From: Acidimicrobiia bacterium
GTDB taxonomy: Bacteria; Actinomycetota; Acidimicrobiia; IMCC26256; BP-133
Direction of reading: 5' to 3'
Assembly (NCBI GenBank): GCA_025934385.1
Contig: JAICYE010000009.1
Location: 1-14,905 of the forward strand
Length of the DNA stretch: 14,905 nt
The translations under genes were made by a program, and so were the position numbers. This document shows positions 1-7,192 of this stretch, one piece after another (position 1 is the stretch's first letter; each line of letters begins with the position of its first letter). The notes under the pieces were generated by a model, which made no database searches, was not told where the DNA came from, and saw only the letters and a program-made list of their open reading frames with translations.

Positions 1-2021
1 CGGGCGCCGGCCTCGGGGCAGCGCACCCCCGCCGCCGCCTTCCTCTCGCCGCCGGCGCCGGCCCGCCCCGCCCCGCTGGGGCCGCAGCTGAGGCCGGCGC
101 CGCCGCCGGGGGAGACCGGCTCGGCCCGCAGCGCCGGCCGCCAGCCGTCGACCGGCGCCACGCCCCGGCTTGGCTCGGCGCCGATCCGCTCCCGGCGGAT
201 CTCCGAACGCCGCCGTTCGGTGCCCGGCCCGTCCTCCGCGGTGACGGCGGGGCGCACGTACCCGTTGGCGACGTCGGCCGCCACCCGCTCCGGCTCCCGC
301 AGCAGCGGGTCGCCCATCCCGGCGCCGCCGCCGGTGATCTGGTGGAAGACCTCGTGGGCCCGCAAGGGGACGCCGGTGACGTGGTTGAGCAGCGTCTCCT
401 CGTTGCCGCCCAGGGCCTCCGGGCTCTGTGGCAGCCCTCCGCCGTCATTGAGCAGCTTGTCGAGGCCGGTCCCCCGCACCACCTTGAAGAAGTTGGTGGC
501 GCCGGGGTAGCCGCCGGTCAGGCCCCGGGTCGGCACGCACGACATGGCGTTCTCCAGCGTGCCGGTGAGGCCGTCGGTGCGCCACGGCGTCCAGGCGAAG
601 TCCATGCCCTGGCCGCCCCGCCGGAAGCCCGGTCCGCCCGAGCCGGGGTTGAGCTTCCGCCACAGGTACAGCATCGGGTAGTTGCCCTCGTTGATCTCCA
701 CGTCGGGGATGCCGTTGCCCAGCTGGAACTCGTAGGACGAGATGTCGAGCCCGTCGATCGTCGTCTGGGCGCCCATGCCGCCGGAGCCGCAGTCCATGAC
801 GGCGAAGGCGGTGTACATGCCGAACTGCGACTGGCCGACCCAGGCGTTGCCCGGCCAGGAGCAGACGCCGAGGCAGAAGCAGCGCTTCGCCACCTCGGGG
901 TCGGGGGAGAGCGCCAGCGCCTTGGCGATGGCCTCGGACATGGCCCGGGCGGCCTTGCTGGCACCCTCCATGTGGCCGCAGGACACCGGCGCCGGGGGTA
1001 CCGGGTTCAGCACCGAACCCCGTTCGGGCAGCACGATCCGCACTGCCCGGAAGATCCCGGCGTTGGCCGGGACGTCGTAGCACAGGCTGAACAGCAGCAC
1101 CCCGCTGACGAGCCCGAGAACGGCGCCGTAGCCGGCGTTGATGAACCCGTCGCTCTGGGGGTCGCAGTCGGAGAAGTCGGCGACCCGCGCGGCGCCGACG
1201 ACGAACACCCCGCCGCCCAGGCGGGGGACGGAGTCGGCGCCGTGGCCGTCGTACTCCGCCCAGTCGACCGCCTCGTAGGTGCCGTCGGGGATGGCCTCGA
1301 GCCGACGGCGCACGACCTGCTCGCACAGCGTCTTGTTGACCTCGACGTAGCGCTCGTACTCCTCGAGCCCGTACTCGGCCACCAGCGCGGCGATGCGCAT
1401 CTGGGCGACGTTGTTGGCCGCCACCAGCGAGCGGATGTCGTTGAGGACGATGGGCAGGCGGACGTTGGCCAGCAGCAGCCGCACCAGCTCGGGGACGAAT
1501 TCGCCCCGGTTGACGATGCGGGTCGGCGGGAGGCGCAGCGCCTCGCCGTAGACGTCCCAGGCCACCGGCGCCCAGCCGCCGGGCGACATCCCGCCGACGT
1601 CGAGGATGTGGGCGTTGGAGAACGACCAGCCGATCAGCTGCTCGTTCTGGTCGCCAGTGCCGATTCCATCCGGGCCGCCGGCGAAGATCGGCGACACGAC
1701 CGCCACGTCGCCCTGGTGGATGGCGCCGGCGTCGTAGGGGTCATTGAGGATGACGGCGTCGCCGGGGTGGACGTCGTCGCCGTAGTCGCGGATCACCGAC
1801 CGCACGCCCTGCAGCGACGAGCCGAGGTGGGCGATCACGTAACCGGAGAAGCCGATGTGCTCGCCTGTGCGGTCGAAGATGGCGGTGCAGAAGTCCTTGG
1901 CCTCGGACAGGATCGGCGAGCCCGAGGTGTGGATCAACGTGGTGGCCATCTCGAGGCTGATATTGACCAGTCGGTTCTGGAGGACCTCGGCCGCGATCGG
2001 GTCGTACGTCGTCGTCGCCAT
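1..2021 (-). CDS. hyuB: Hydantoinase B/oxoprolinase family subunit (HyuB), C-terminus cut by window edge
   Basis: One frame stays open from an ATG at 2021 to the left edge (673 codons seen, no stop), so the 3' end is missing. It matches the Hydantoinase_B family (PF02538), the partner of HyuA in ATP-dependent cyclic-amide hydrolases and ketone carboxylases. Visible marks are NDPY at residues 93-96 followed by a histidine-containing GDV segment, HILDVGGMSPG at about 138-148, and a glycine-rich GGGAGMGDPLL near 565-574, typical of the end of the catalytic part. Family members usually end near 560-600 residues. Here an Arg/Glu-rich stretch (about 601-619) and a Gly/Ala-rich tail with Cys646 and Cys668 continue past that point. 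The start is supported by GAGGGGGA at 2027-2034, 5 nt before the ATG and overlapping the hyuA stop. It is almost certainly cotranscribed with hyuA. The exact substrate cannot be read from the sequence. Confidence 0.93.
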   Translation of the reverse strand, partial: MATTTYDPIAAEVLQNRLVNISLEMATTLIHTSGSPILSEAKDFCTAIFDRTGEHIGFSGYVIAHLGSSLQGVRSVIRDYGDDVHPGDAVILNDPYDAGAIHQGDVAVVSPIFAGGPDGIGTGDQNEQLIGWSFSNAHILDVGGMSPGGWAPVAWDVYGEALRLPPTRIVNRGEFVPELVRLLLANVRLPIVLNDIRSLVAANNVAQMRIAALVAEYGLEEYERYVEVNKTLCEQVVRRRLEAIPDGTYEAVDWAEYDGHGADSVPRLGGGVFVVGAARVADFSDCDPQSDGFINAGYGAVLGLVSGVLLFSLCYDVPANAGIFRAVRIVLPERGSVLNPVPPAPVSCGHMEGASKAARAMSEAIAKALALSPDPEVAKRCFCLGVCSWPGNAWVGQSQFGMYTAFAVMDCGSGGMGAQTTIDGLDISSYEFQLGNGIPDVEINEGNYPMLYLWRKLNPGSGGPGFRRGGQGMDFAWTPWRTDGLTGTLENAMSCVPTRGLTGGYPGATNFFKVVRGTGLDKLLNDGGGLPQSPEALGGNEETLLNHVTGVPLRAHEVFHQITGGGAGMGDPLLREPERVAADVANGYVRPAVTAEDGPGTERRRSEIRRERIGAEPSRGVAPVDGWRPALRAEPVSPGGGAGLSCGPSGAGRAGAGGERKAAAGVRCPEAGA

Positions 2022-2026
2022 CGTCG

Positions 2027-2034
2027 TCCCCCTC
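2027..2034 (-). promoter_or_regulatory. Ribosome binding site of hyuB
   Basis: On the minus strand GAGGGGGA overlaps the TGA stop of hyuA (2033-2035) and lies 5 nt before the hyuB ATG. It fixes the hyuB start and suggests that translation of the two subunits is coupled. Confidence 0.7.
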
Positions 2035-4108
2035 ACACGGTCAGCCGGTAGTTGCGGTACTCGTCGAGGCGCAGCCCTGCACCGGGTGGGACCCACACCG
2101 TGGTGTCGACGTCCTCCACCACCGCCGGCCCGGCCAGCGCCATGCCCGGCCGCAGCTTGGAACCCCGGTAGATCGGCACCAGCTTGCGGACGCCGGCATC
2201 GGGCAGCAGCACCTCCCGCTCGGTCACGAGGGCGGCATCGGCGGCGTCGCCCTCCAGCGGCTGCGGACGGCGGGCCGGCTTCGGCACCCGGCCGGTGGCG
2301 GTGGCCCGGGCGTTGAGCATCACCGCCGGGAAGCCCTCCCAGGCCGTCCCCTTGCCGTAGAGCCGTTCGTAGGCCTCGAGGAACCGGCCGGTGACGACCG
2401 CCCGGTCGTCGTCGGTCAGCTTCCCGCCGGGGAGCGGGATGGCGATCTCGAAGATCTGACCGGCCCACTTCACGTCGCCCTCGAAGCGGATGTCGATGTC
2501 GTCCTCGTCGAAGCCCTGCTCGACCAGCGCCGAACGGGCCTCCCCGCCGAGCTCGTCCAGCACGGCGTTCAGCGGTCCGAGCGGCGACGCCGGAATGATC
2601 CAGTTCACCGTCCGGACGAACGACCGCACGGCGTCGGCCCACAGCAGCCCGGCGGCGGAGAAGACGGCGGCGTCGTCGGGGATCACGACATCGCCGATGC
2701 CCATCATCCGGCAGATCTCGGCGATGAACAGCCCGCCGGCGCCGCCGAACGACACGACGGTGAACCGCCTCGGGTCATAGCCCTTCTCGACCGTGGCCGC
2801 CCGCACCGCCCCGGACATCGTGTCGGCCACGATGCGGTAGAGGCCGAGGCAGGCGGTGTCGGCGTCGACGCCGAGCGGGCCGGCGATCCGGTTGGCCAGC
2901 GCCGCTTCGGCGGCGGTCGGGTCGAGGCGCATGGTGCCGCCGAGGAAGTAGTCGGGGTCGATGAGCCCGAGGTGGACGGCCACGTCGGTCACCGTCGGCT
3001 GGCGGCCGCCCCGGCCGTAGCAGGCCGGGCCGGGATCGGCGCCGGCCGAGTGGGGCCCGACCCGGGGCGCCCGCCGGGAGTCGACCCAGCAGATCGACCC
3101 GCCGCCGGCGCCGATGGCCGAGATGTCGACCATCGACAGCCCGGTGTCGAAGTCGCCGAGCCGGGCCCGGTGCGCCAGCGACAGCTGCCCGTCCTTGATG
3201 ACGGCGGTGTCGAACGACGTCCCGCCGAGGTCGGTGGTCAGCACGTCGCTGACGCCGAGGACCGAGGCCAGCGCCTGGGCGCCGAGCGCTCCGCCGACCG
3301 GCCCGGAGTTGATCAGCTGCATCGGACGGGTGGCCGCCTCGGCCGGGGACAGCATCCCGCCGATCGACTGCATCATCGAGACGTCGCAGGCCAGGCCCCG
3401 CCGGCGCAGTTCCTCGCTCAGCCGGGACACGTAGTCGCCGACGCCGGCTGAGACGTAGCTGTTGAACACCGTCGTGACCATCCGCTCGTACTCCCGGGCG
3501 ACGGGGAAGATCCGGGACGACACCGAGCAGAACACGTCCGGGTACAGCTCGGCCGCCAGCCCGGCCACCCGCTCCTCGTGGGCCGGGTTCAGGAAGGACC
3601 ACAGGAAGCAGACCGCCAGCGCCTCGCAGCCGTGGTCCTCGACCAGGAGCCGCAACGCCTCCCGCACCTGGTCCTCGTCGAGCGGAACCACCACGGAGCC
3701 GAAGGAGTCGACCCGCTCGTCGACGTCGGCGATGTCCTCCCGGCGGACGATGTCGGGCGGCGGCGTCTGCGTCTGGAGGTCGGGGTCGTTGGTCCGGGCC
3801 GAGCGGGCGATGCGCAGGGTGTCCCGGAAGCCACGGGTGGTGATCACCCCGACCCGCAGTCCCCGCAGCTCGGCCACGGCGTTGGTGACGATCGTCGTGC
3901 CGTTGACGAACAGGCGGGTCGAGCCGAGCAGCTCCTCCAGCGGCGCACCGGTCTCCTCGGCCAGCCCGTCCAGCGCGGCCAGGATCCCGGCGGTGTAGTC
4001 GCCCGGCGTCGTCGGCGCCTTGGCCCGGTGGAGGCGGCCGCCCTCGTCGATGGCCACCGCGTCGGTGAACGTCCCGCCGATGTCGACGCCGATGTGGTAC
4101 CCGAACAT
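2033..4108 (-). CDS. hyuA: Hydantoinase A/oxoprolinase family ATP-binding subunit (HyuA)
   Basis: A 691-residue protein, the normal length for this family. In the HyuA/5-oxoprolinase/acetone-carboxylase-beta superfamily this cytoplasmic subunit binds ATP and phosphorylates the substrate, working with HyuB. An actin-like phosphate loop GVDIGGTFTD lies at residues 7-16 (Hydant_A_N), followed by NGTTIVTNA at 69-77. The central Hydantoinase_A domain has NSGPVGGALGA at 267-277, TDLGGTSFD at 292-300, GAGGGSI at 333-339, and SAGADPGPACYG at 354-365. FGGAGG lies at 454-459, and the C-terminal domain follows from about residue 500. The ATG at 4108 is chosen for its strong Shine-Dalgarno site. hyuA sits 60 nt after the PucR-type regulator and 11 nt before hyuB. 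Possible reactions include hydrolysis of N-methylhydantoin, hydantoin, 5-oxoproline or a lactam, or carboxylation of a ketone. I cannot choose between them from sequence alone. Confidence 0.95.
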   Translation of the reverse strand: MFGYHIGVDIGGTFTDAVAIDEGGRLHRAKAPTTPGDYTAGILAALDGLAEETGAPLEELLGSTRLFVNGTTIVTNAVAELRGLRVGVITTRGFRDTLRIARSARTNDPDLQTQTPPPDIVRREDIADVDERVDSFGSVVVPLDEDQVREALRLLVEDHGCEALAVCFLWSFLNPAHEERVAGLAAELYPDVFCSVSSRIFPVAREYERMVTTVFNSYVSAGVGDYVSRLSEELRRRGLACDVSMMQSIGGMLSPAEAATRPMQLINSGPVGGALGAQALASVLGVSDVLTTDLGGTSFDTAVIKDGQLSLAHRARLGDFDTGLSMVDISAIGAGGGSICWVDSRRAPRVGPHSAGADPGPACYGRGGRQPTVTDVAVHLGLIDPDYFLGGTMRLDPTAAEAALANRIAGPLGVDADTACLGLYRIVADTMSGAVRAATVEKGYDPRRFTVVSFGGAGGLFIAEICRMMGIGDVVIPDDAAVFSAAGLLWADAVRSFVRTVNWIIPASPLGPLNAVLDELGGEARSALVEQGFDEDDIDIRFEGDVKWAGQIFEIAIPLPGGKLTDDDRAVVTGRFLEAYERLYGKGTAWEGFPAVMLNARATATGRVPKPARRPQPLEGDAADAALVTEREVLLPDAGVRKLVPIYRGSKLRPGMALAGPAVVEDVDTTVWVPPGAGLRLDEYRNYRLTV

Positions 4109-4110
4109 GG

Positions 4111-4119
4111 TCCCCCCTC
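4111..4119 (-). promoter_or_regulatory. Ribosome binding site of hyuA
   Basis: On the minus strand GAGGGGGGA ends 2 nt before the hyuA ATG, and its GAGGGG core is about 5 nt away. It is a strong site, unlike the upstream regulator gene, which has none. The 60-nt gap holding it shows no convincing promoter or terminator, so hyuA is probably read through from the regulator. Confidence 0.65.
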
Positions 4120-4168
4120 GTCCCGGATCCCGGTCTGCGAGAGTCTCCGGCGGAGGGGCGGGCGGCGT

Positions 4169-5398
4169 CTACGGCGGGACCACCGAATCCGCCGGCGGCG
4201 TTTCCGGGGAATCTCCGAAGTCGGACGGCCCCTGCTGCCGCGACCGCTGCAGCGCCCACCACACCTCGGCCACCACGGCGATGTCGTGGAGGTCGGCGCC
4301 GGTCAGCTGCTCGAACCGGCTCAGCCGGTACCGCAGCGTGTTGGGGTGGACGCCGAGCTCGGCCGCCGCCGCCTCCGCCCGCAGTCCGCAGGCCAGGTAT
4401 CGCTCGATCGCCTCCAGCAGCGCCTCCGCCGACCGGGCGGCGCCCTGGCGGACCGGGTCGACGTAGCGGCGCACGAGGCGCTCCCCCACTTCGGGATCGG
4501 CCACCACCGCCGCCCGCAGGCCGAGGGCGTCGAGGTCGAAGACGCCGGTGAGGCCGAAGGCGGCGGCGGTGGCGAAGGCCCGGGTGGCCAGCCGGAACGA
4601 CGGCTCGAGCCGGTCGAGCGGCGCCGCCGGGCCCACGCCGACCTGGGTGGCGACCGCCCGGTGCCGGATGCGCTCGGCGAAGCCGGCCAGGTCGCCGTCG
4701 AGCACGGCCGCCAGCCCCAGCGGCGGCTGGCCCTTGACCGGGGCCAGCCCGAGGAGGCGCTCGAGCTCCCGGGGTGACGCCCGGGGGGTGGGCCGGGCCC
4801 GGAACGTGACGTAGTGGCGGTCGGGGTCCAGGCCCCAGACGGCGCACTGCTCCCGCAGCTCGGAACCGACGAGCAGGCCCCGCAGCACCCGCTGGACGAG
4901 CTCGCCCCGGACGTGGGCCTCGTCCCGCACCCGCTCCAGCTCGGCCCGGTGATGGCCGGTGACGAAGGCCACGATGGCCGGGTCGACGGCGCGGGCCGTC
5001 TCCCGCATGAGGTCGAGGAGAATGCCGTCCCCCACGCCCCGGCCGCGGCCGACGTCGGCCAGCGACTCCCAGATCACGTCGGTACCGAACCGCCAGCCCC
5101 GCAGGACGTCGGCCACCGGCAGCCCCTGCCGGGACCGCACCGCCCCCGCCTCCAGGAACCAGTCCCGCTCCTCGGCGGTCAGCTCGTCGCGCCGGTCCCG
5201 CACGATCCGGAACACGAGCTCGACGTTGCGGCGGGTCACCGGCATGAGGTCGTCGGCCGGGAGCGTCGAGTAGCACTCCATCTCCGCCCGCAGCCGCGTG
5301 ACGATCTCGGCCGCCAGCCGTTCCCGCTCCGCCACGACCGCGTCGATCAGCTTGGCCCGTTCGAGCTCGGGCCCCCGGAGCACACGGGGCGCGGGCAT
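4169..5398 (-). CDS. PucR-family transcriptional regulator (HTH_30 at C-terminus)
   Basis: A 409-residue protein, within the usual range for PucR/CdaR-type regulators. The C-terminal part (about 320-385) is a PucR-type helix-turn-helix (HTH_30, PF13556). Its signature LGVHPNTLRYRL lies at about 348-359, preceded by an Ala-rich helix and followed by FEQLTG. The middle (about 180-290) fits the GGDEF-like domain common in this family. The N-terminal 150 residues are helical and resemble the RsbRD-like N-terminal sensor domain. Relatives often control purine, hydantoin, amide or amino acid catabolism as ligand-responsive activators, often of adjacent genes. Here it lies directly upstream of hyuAB and divergent from the ABC importer, so it probably regulates both (inference). 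The ATG at 5398 has no Shine-Dalgarno site, but a TAGCGT hexamer ends 7 nt upstream, so the mRNA may be leaderless. Confidence 0.9.
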   Translation of the reverse strand: MPAPRVLRGPELERAKLIDAVVAERERLAAEIVTRLRAEMECYSTLPADDLMPVTRRNVELVFRIVRDRRDELTAEERDWFLEAGAVRSRQGLPVADVLRGWRFGTDVIWESLADVGRGRGVGDGILLDLMRETARAVDPAIVAFVTGHHRAELERVRDEAHVRGELVQRVLRGLLVGSELREQCAVWGLDPDRHYVTFRARPTPRASPRELERLLGLAPVKGQPPLGLAAVLDGDLAGFAERIRHRAVATQVGVGPAAPLDRLEPSFRLATRAFATAAAFGLTGVFDLDALGLRAAVVADPEVGERLVRRYVDPVRQGAARSAEALLEAIERYLACGLRAEAAAAELGVHPNTLRYRLSRFEQLTGADLHDIAVVAEVWWALQRSRQQGPSDFGDSPETPPADSVVPP

Positions 5399-5404
5399 GA
5401 GGGC

Positions 5405-5410
5405 ACGCTA
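5405..5410 (-). promoter_or_regulatory. Candidate -10 box of the pucR-type gene (leaderless)
   Basis: On the minus strand TAGCGT (a TANNNT hexamer) sits at -12 to -7 relative to the A of the regulator's ATG. Transcription would then begin at or next to the start codon. No clear -35 is seen at the right distance, which suits an activator-dependent or leaderless promoter. The same hexamer is the -10 of the divergent transporter promoter. Confidence 0.5.
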
Positions 5411-5431
5411 CTCGCCTGAGCGGCGATGAGG

Positions 5432-5459
5432 TTTGTTACGAGATCGGTGCACGAACAAG
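5432..5459. promoter_or_regulatory. A/T-rich imperfect inverted repeat, candidate operator
   Basis: The arms TTTGTT (5432-5437) and AACAAG (5454-5459) are inverted copies (TTGTT/AACAA exact, TTTGTTaCG versus CTTGTTCG when extended with one extra base). They enclose about 16 nt that include the palindrome GTGCAC (5447-5452). This is one of the few A/T-rich spots in the window. It lies at about -34 to -61 from the regulator's predicted start and about -48 to -75 from the transporter's. That position suits a shared activator site, with the PucR-type protein as the obvious candidate. No binding data are available to me. Confidence 0.45.
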
Positions 5460-5471
5460 ACGTCCCTGACA

Positions 5472-5500
5472 TTGTCGCGGCGGGGGTGTCGGGTTAGCGT
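5472..5500 (+). promoter_or_regulatory. Promoter of the liv-type transporter operon
   Basis: TTGTCG (5472-5477) and TAGCGT (5495-5500) are separated by exactly 17 nt, a good match to the actinobacterial housekeeping pattern TTGNNN-N17-TANNNT. The predicted transcription start is near 5507, giving a leader of about 74 nt before the ATG at 5581. Confidence 0.55.
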
Positions 5501-5512
5501 CGTCGGCACAGT

Positions 5513-5565
5513 GGCAGCAGCCATCGTCGCGGGCTGGCGGCGGAATGGCGACGGACGCTGCTGCC
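5513..5565 (+). promoter_or_regulatory. Two-step hairpin in the transporter mRNA leader
   Basis: An outer 9-bp stem pairs GGCAGCAGC (5513-5521) with GCTGCTGCC (5557-5565). After a 3x3 internal loop, an inner 6-bp stem pairs CGTCGC (5525-5530) with GCGACG (5548-5553), closing a 17-nt loop. The structure ends 1 nt before the AGGGGG ribosome binding site (5567-5572). An in-frame upstream ATG (5545) would sit in its loop. It may stabilise the mRNA or influence initiation. I do not recognise it as a known riboswitch class. Confidence 0.4.
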
Positions 5566-5580
5566 CAGGGGGTACTAGCC

Positions 5581-7143
5581 ATGACGCCGCGTCGTTTTGC
5601 CGCGCTGTTTTCTGTCGTTTCCACCCTGTCGCTGCTCACCGTCGCCTGCGGGGGGTCGGCGGCGCAGCGGGCCGCCCTGCACCTCGAGGCGGCGAACAGC
5701 AGTCGGGGCGCGGCCGGCGTACCGGCCGCCGGCGCGGCTGGCGGAACACCGGCCGCCGGCGCCGACACCGGCAGCGTTGCATCGCCCGTACCCGGGGAGG
5801 CGACGAACCAGCCCGGTGCCACCGCGGCCCCGGGCGCCGGGGCGGCGACGGCGTCGCCGGTGACGGGCCAGGCCCAGGGGGGAGTCCCCGGACTGAACCC
5901 GGCGGCACGGCAGTCCCGCCCGGGGACGTCGGCGGCCGGTGCCGGCGCCGCCACGCCCGGGGTGCCCGCTCCGTCGCCCGGTGCCCCTGCTCCCGTCCCC
6001 AACGCCGTCAACGGCCACACCGACGTGGGCGTGACCGCCACGTCGATCAAGGTCGGCCACATCGGGATCTACTCCGGCCCGGTGGGCTCGTTCGGTGACG
6101 ACCTGTCCTACGCCGGACGGGCCACGCTCCAGTCGTTCAACGACGCCGGCGGGATCAACGGCCGCAAGCTCGACGTCCTCGTCCGGGACGACGCCTGGGA
6201 CGGCACCAAGGGCATGAACGCCGCCCGGGACCTGGTCGAGCGGGAGCACATCTTCGCCTTCTGCTGCATCATGTCGGTCAACACGTCCGACCCGCTCACC
6301 CCCTACCTCGACGACAAGAAGATCCCCCACATCGGGGCCGACGGCTGGGGCGAGCCGCAGTACAAGGGCGCCTGGACGTTCCCGGTGTCGGCGTCGGCCG
6401 TGACCGAGGCCCACATGCTGGCCAAGTGGCAGGCCCAGAACCAGCAGGCCAAGCGGGTGGCCATCATCTACATCAACAACCCCACCGGCCGGGCCTACGT
6501 CAAGGCCTACGACGACGTCATCAAGAAGTTCGGCGGCGAGGTCGTCTTCTCGCAGCCGGCCACGTTCGACGACCCGGGCACGACGACGTTCATCGCCCAG
6601 GCCCGGACGCAGAACATCGACACGATCTCCACCTACCTCGACCCCGGCATCTTCACCCGGATGGTCCGGGAGGCGGCGGCCCAGAACTACAAGCCGAAGA
6701 ACGCCTTCTCGGGCGCGGCCGGCCTGTACTTCCAGGTGACGCCCAACTTCACCGGCCCCAACGGTGAGGGCACCATCGCCGCCACCCACTGGGAGACCAA
6801 CGACCAGGACACGCCGGGTCTGCGGAAGTACAAGGCGACGGTCGAGAAGTACTACCCGAAGATCGACCACTCCACCTGGACCAAGGCCGGCTACGTCGGC
6901 GCCACCATCTTCGGCAACCTGCTCAAGTCCCTCGGGCTCGAGGTGACGAGGCAGCGGCTGAAGGACGCCGCCGACACGCTGACCGACTTCGACAGCGGCC
7001 TCGGGCCCCACCTCACATGGAGCCCCGGCCATCACCGGGCCAACAAGACGATCTACCTGGCCCAGATCCAGCGCACCGGCGACAAGTTCGAGTACAAGAA
7101 GATCGCCGGTCCGCTGGTCGACGAGTACGCCGAATCCAACTGA
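5581..7143 (+). CDS. ABC transporter substrate-binding lipoprotein (LivK/HAAT type)
   Basis: A 520-residue exported lipoprotein that captures a small solute outside the cell for the LivHMGF transporter. Residues 1-23 form a lipoprotein signal: two Arg at 4-5, a hydrophobic core, and the lipobox TVAC with Cys23 as the lipidated residue. Residues 24 to about 147 are an Ala/Gly/Pro/Thr-rich linker, unusually long. From about Val149 to the end is a Peripla_BP_6 (PF13458) fold: IKVGHIGIYSGPVG opens the first strand, NDAGGINGRKL is the conserved turn, and VAIIYINNPTGRAYV begins the second lobe. The adjacent Cys228-Cys229 lie in the first lobe, close to where ligand contacts usually occur. The ATG at 5581 is preferred over an in-frame ATG at 5545 because AGGGGG lies 8 nt upstream and the signal peptide starts cleanly there. 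The ligand is unknown. Neighbouring hyuAB suggest an amide, lactam or related compound (inference). Confidence 0.93.
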   Translation: MTPRRFAALFSVVSTLSLLTVACGGSAAQRAALHLEAANSSRGAAGVPAAGAAGGTPAAGADTGSVASPVPGEATNQPGATAAPGAGAATASPVTGQAQGGVPGLNPAARQSRPGTSAAGAGAATPGVPAPSPGAPAPVPNAVNGHTDVGVTATSIKVGHIGIYSGPVGSFGDDLSYAGRATLQSFNDAGGINGRKLDVLVRDDAWDGTKGMNAARDLVEREHIFAFCCIMSVNTSDPLTPYLDDKKIPHIGADGWGEPQYKGAWTFPVSASAVTEAHMLAKWQAQNQQAKRVAIIYINNPTGRAYVKAYDDVIKKFGGEVVFSQPATFDDPGTTTFIAQARTQNIDTISTYLDPGIFTRMVREAAAQNYKPKNAFSGAAGLYFQVTPNFTGPNGEGTIAATHWETNDQDTPGLRKYKATVEKYYPKIDHSTWTKAGYVGATIFGNLLKSLGLEVTRQRLKDAADTLTDFDSGLGPHLTWSPGHHRANKTIYLAQIQRTGDKFEYKKIAGPLVDEYAESN

Positions 7144-7151
7144 CCGCAACG

Positions 7152-7187
7152 CCTCGGGGGGAGCGCCGACGGGCGCTCCCCCCGGGG
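7152..7187 (+). terminator. Very stable hairpin between binding-protein gene and livH
   Basis: GGGGGGAGCGCC (7156-7167) pairs perfectly with GGCGCTCCCCCC (7172-7183) around a 4-nt GACG loop. The stem extends outward to 7152/7187 with three more G-C pairs and one G-T, for 16 pairs. No T-run follows, so it is not a classic intrinsic terminator. It starts 9 nt after the stop of the binding-protein gene and ends 5 nt before the livH Shine-Dalgarno site. A likely role is a partial terminator or a 3'-end stabiliser that keeps binding-protein levels above those of the membrane components. Confidence 0.6.
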
Positions 7188-7192
7188 GTACG

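Noticed and set aside
342..2051. Long plus-strand open frame opposite hyuB (569 codons)
   Set aside because: It lies antisense to a clear hyuB. Its translation is Val/Gly/Ala/Asp/Arg-rich with no domain, as expected from the mirror frame of GC-rich coding DNA.
4121..4138. GGATCC-centred near-palindrome between the regulator and hyuA
   Set aside because: Only the central few bases match, and outer arms do not pair. It is too weak to call an operator or terminator in GC-rich DNA.
2775..5276. 833-codon minus-strand open frame across hyuA and the regulator
   Set aside because: The product is almost entirely Arg/Gly/Ala/Pro and runs across two real genes in another frame. It reflects base composition.
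5545..5580. Earlier ATG for the binding lipoprotein
   Set aside because: It would put 12 polar residues before the signal peptide, has a weaker ribosome site, and lies in the loop of the leader hairpin. The ATG at 5581 has AGGGGG 8 nt upstream.
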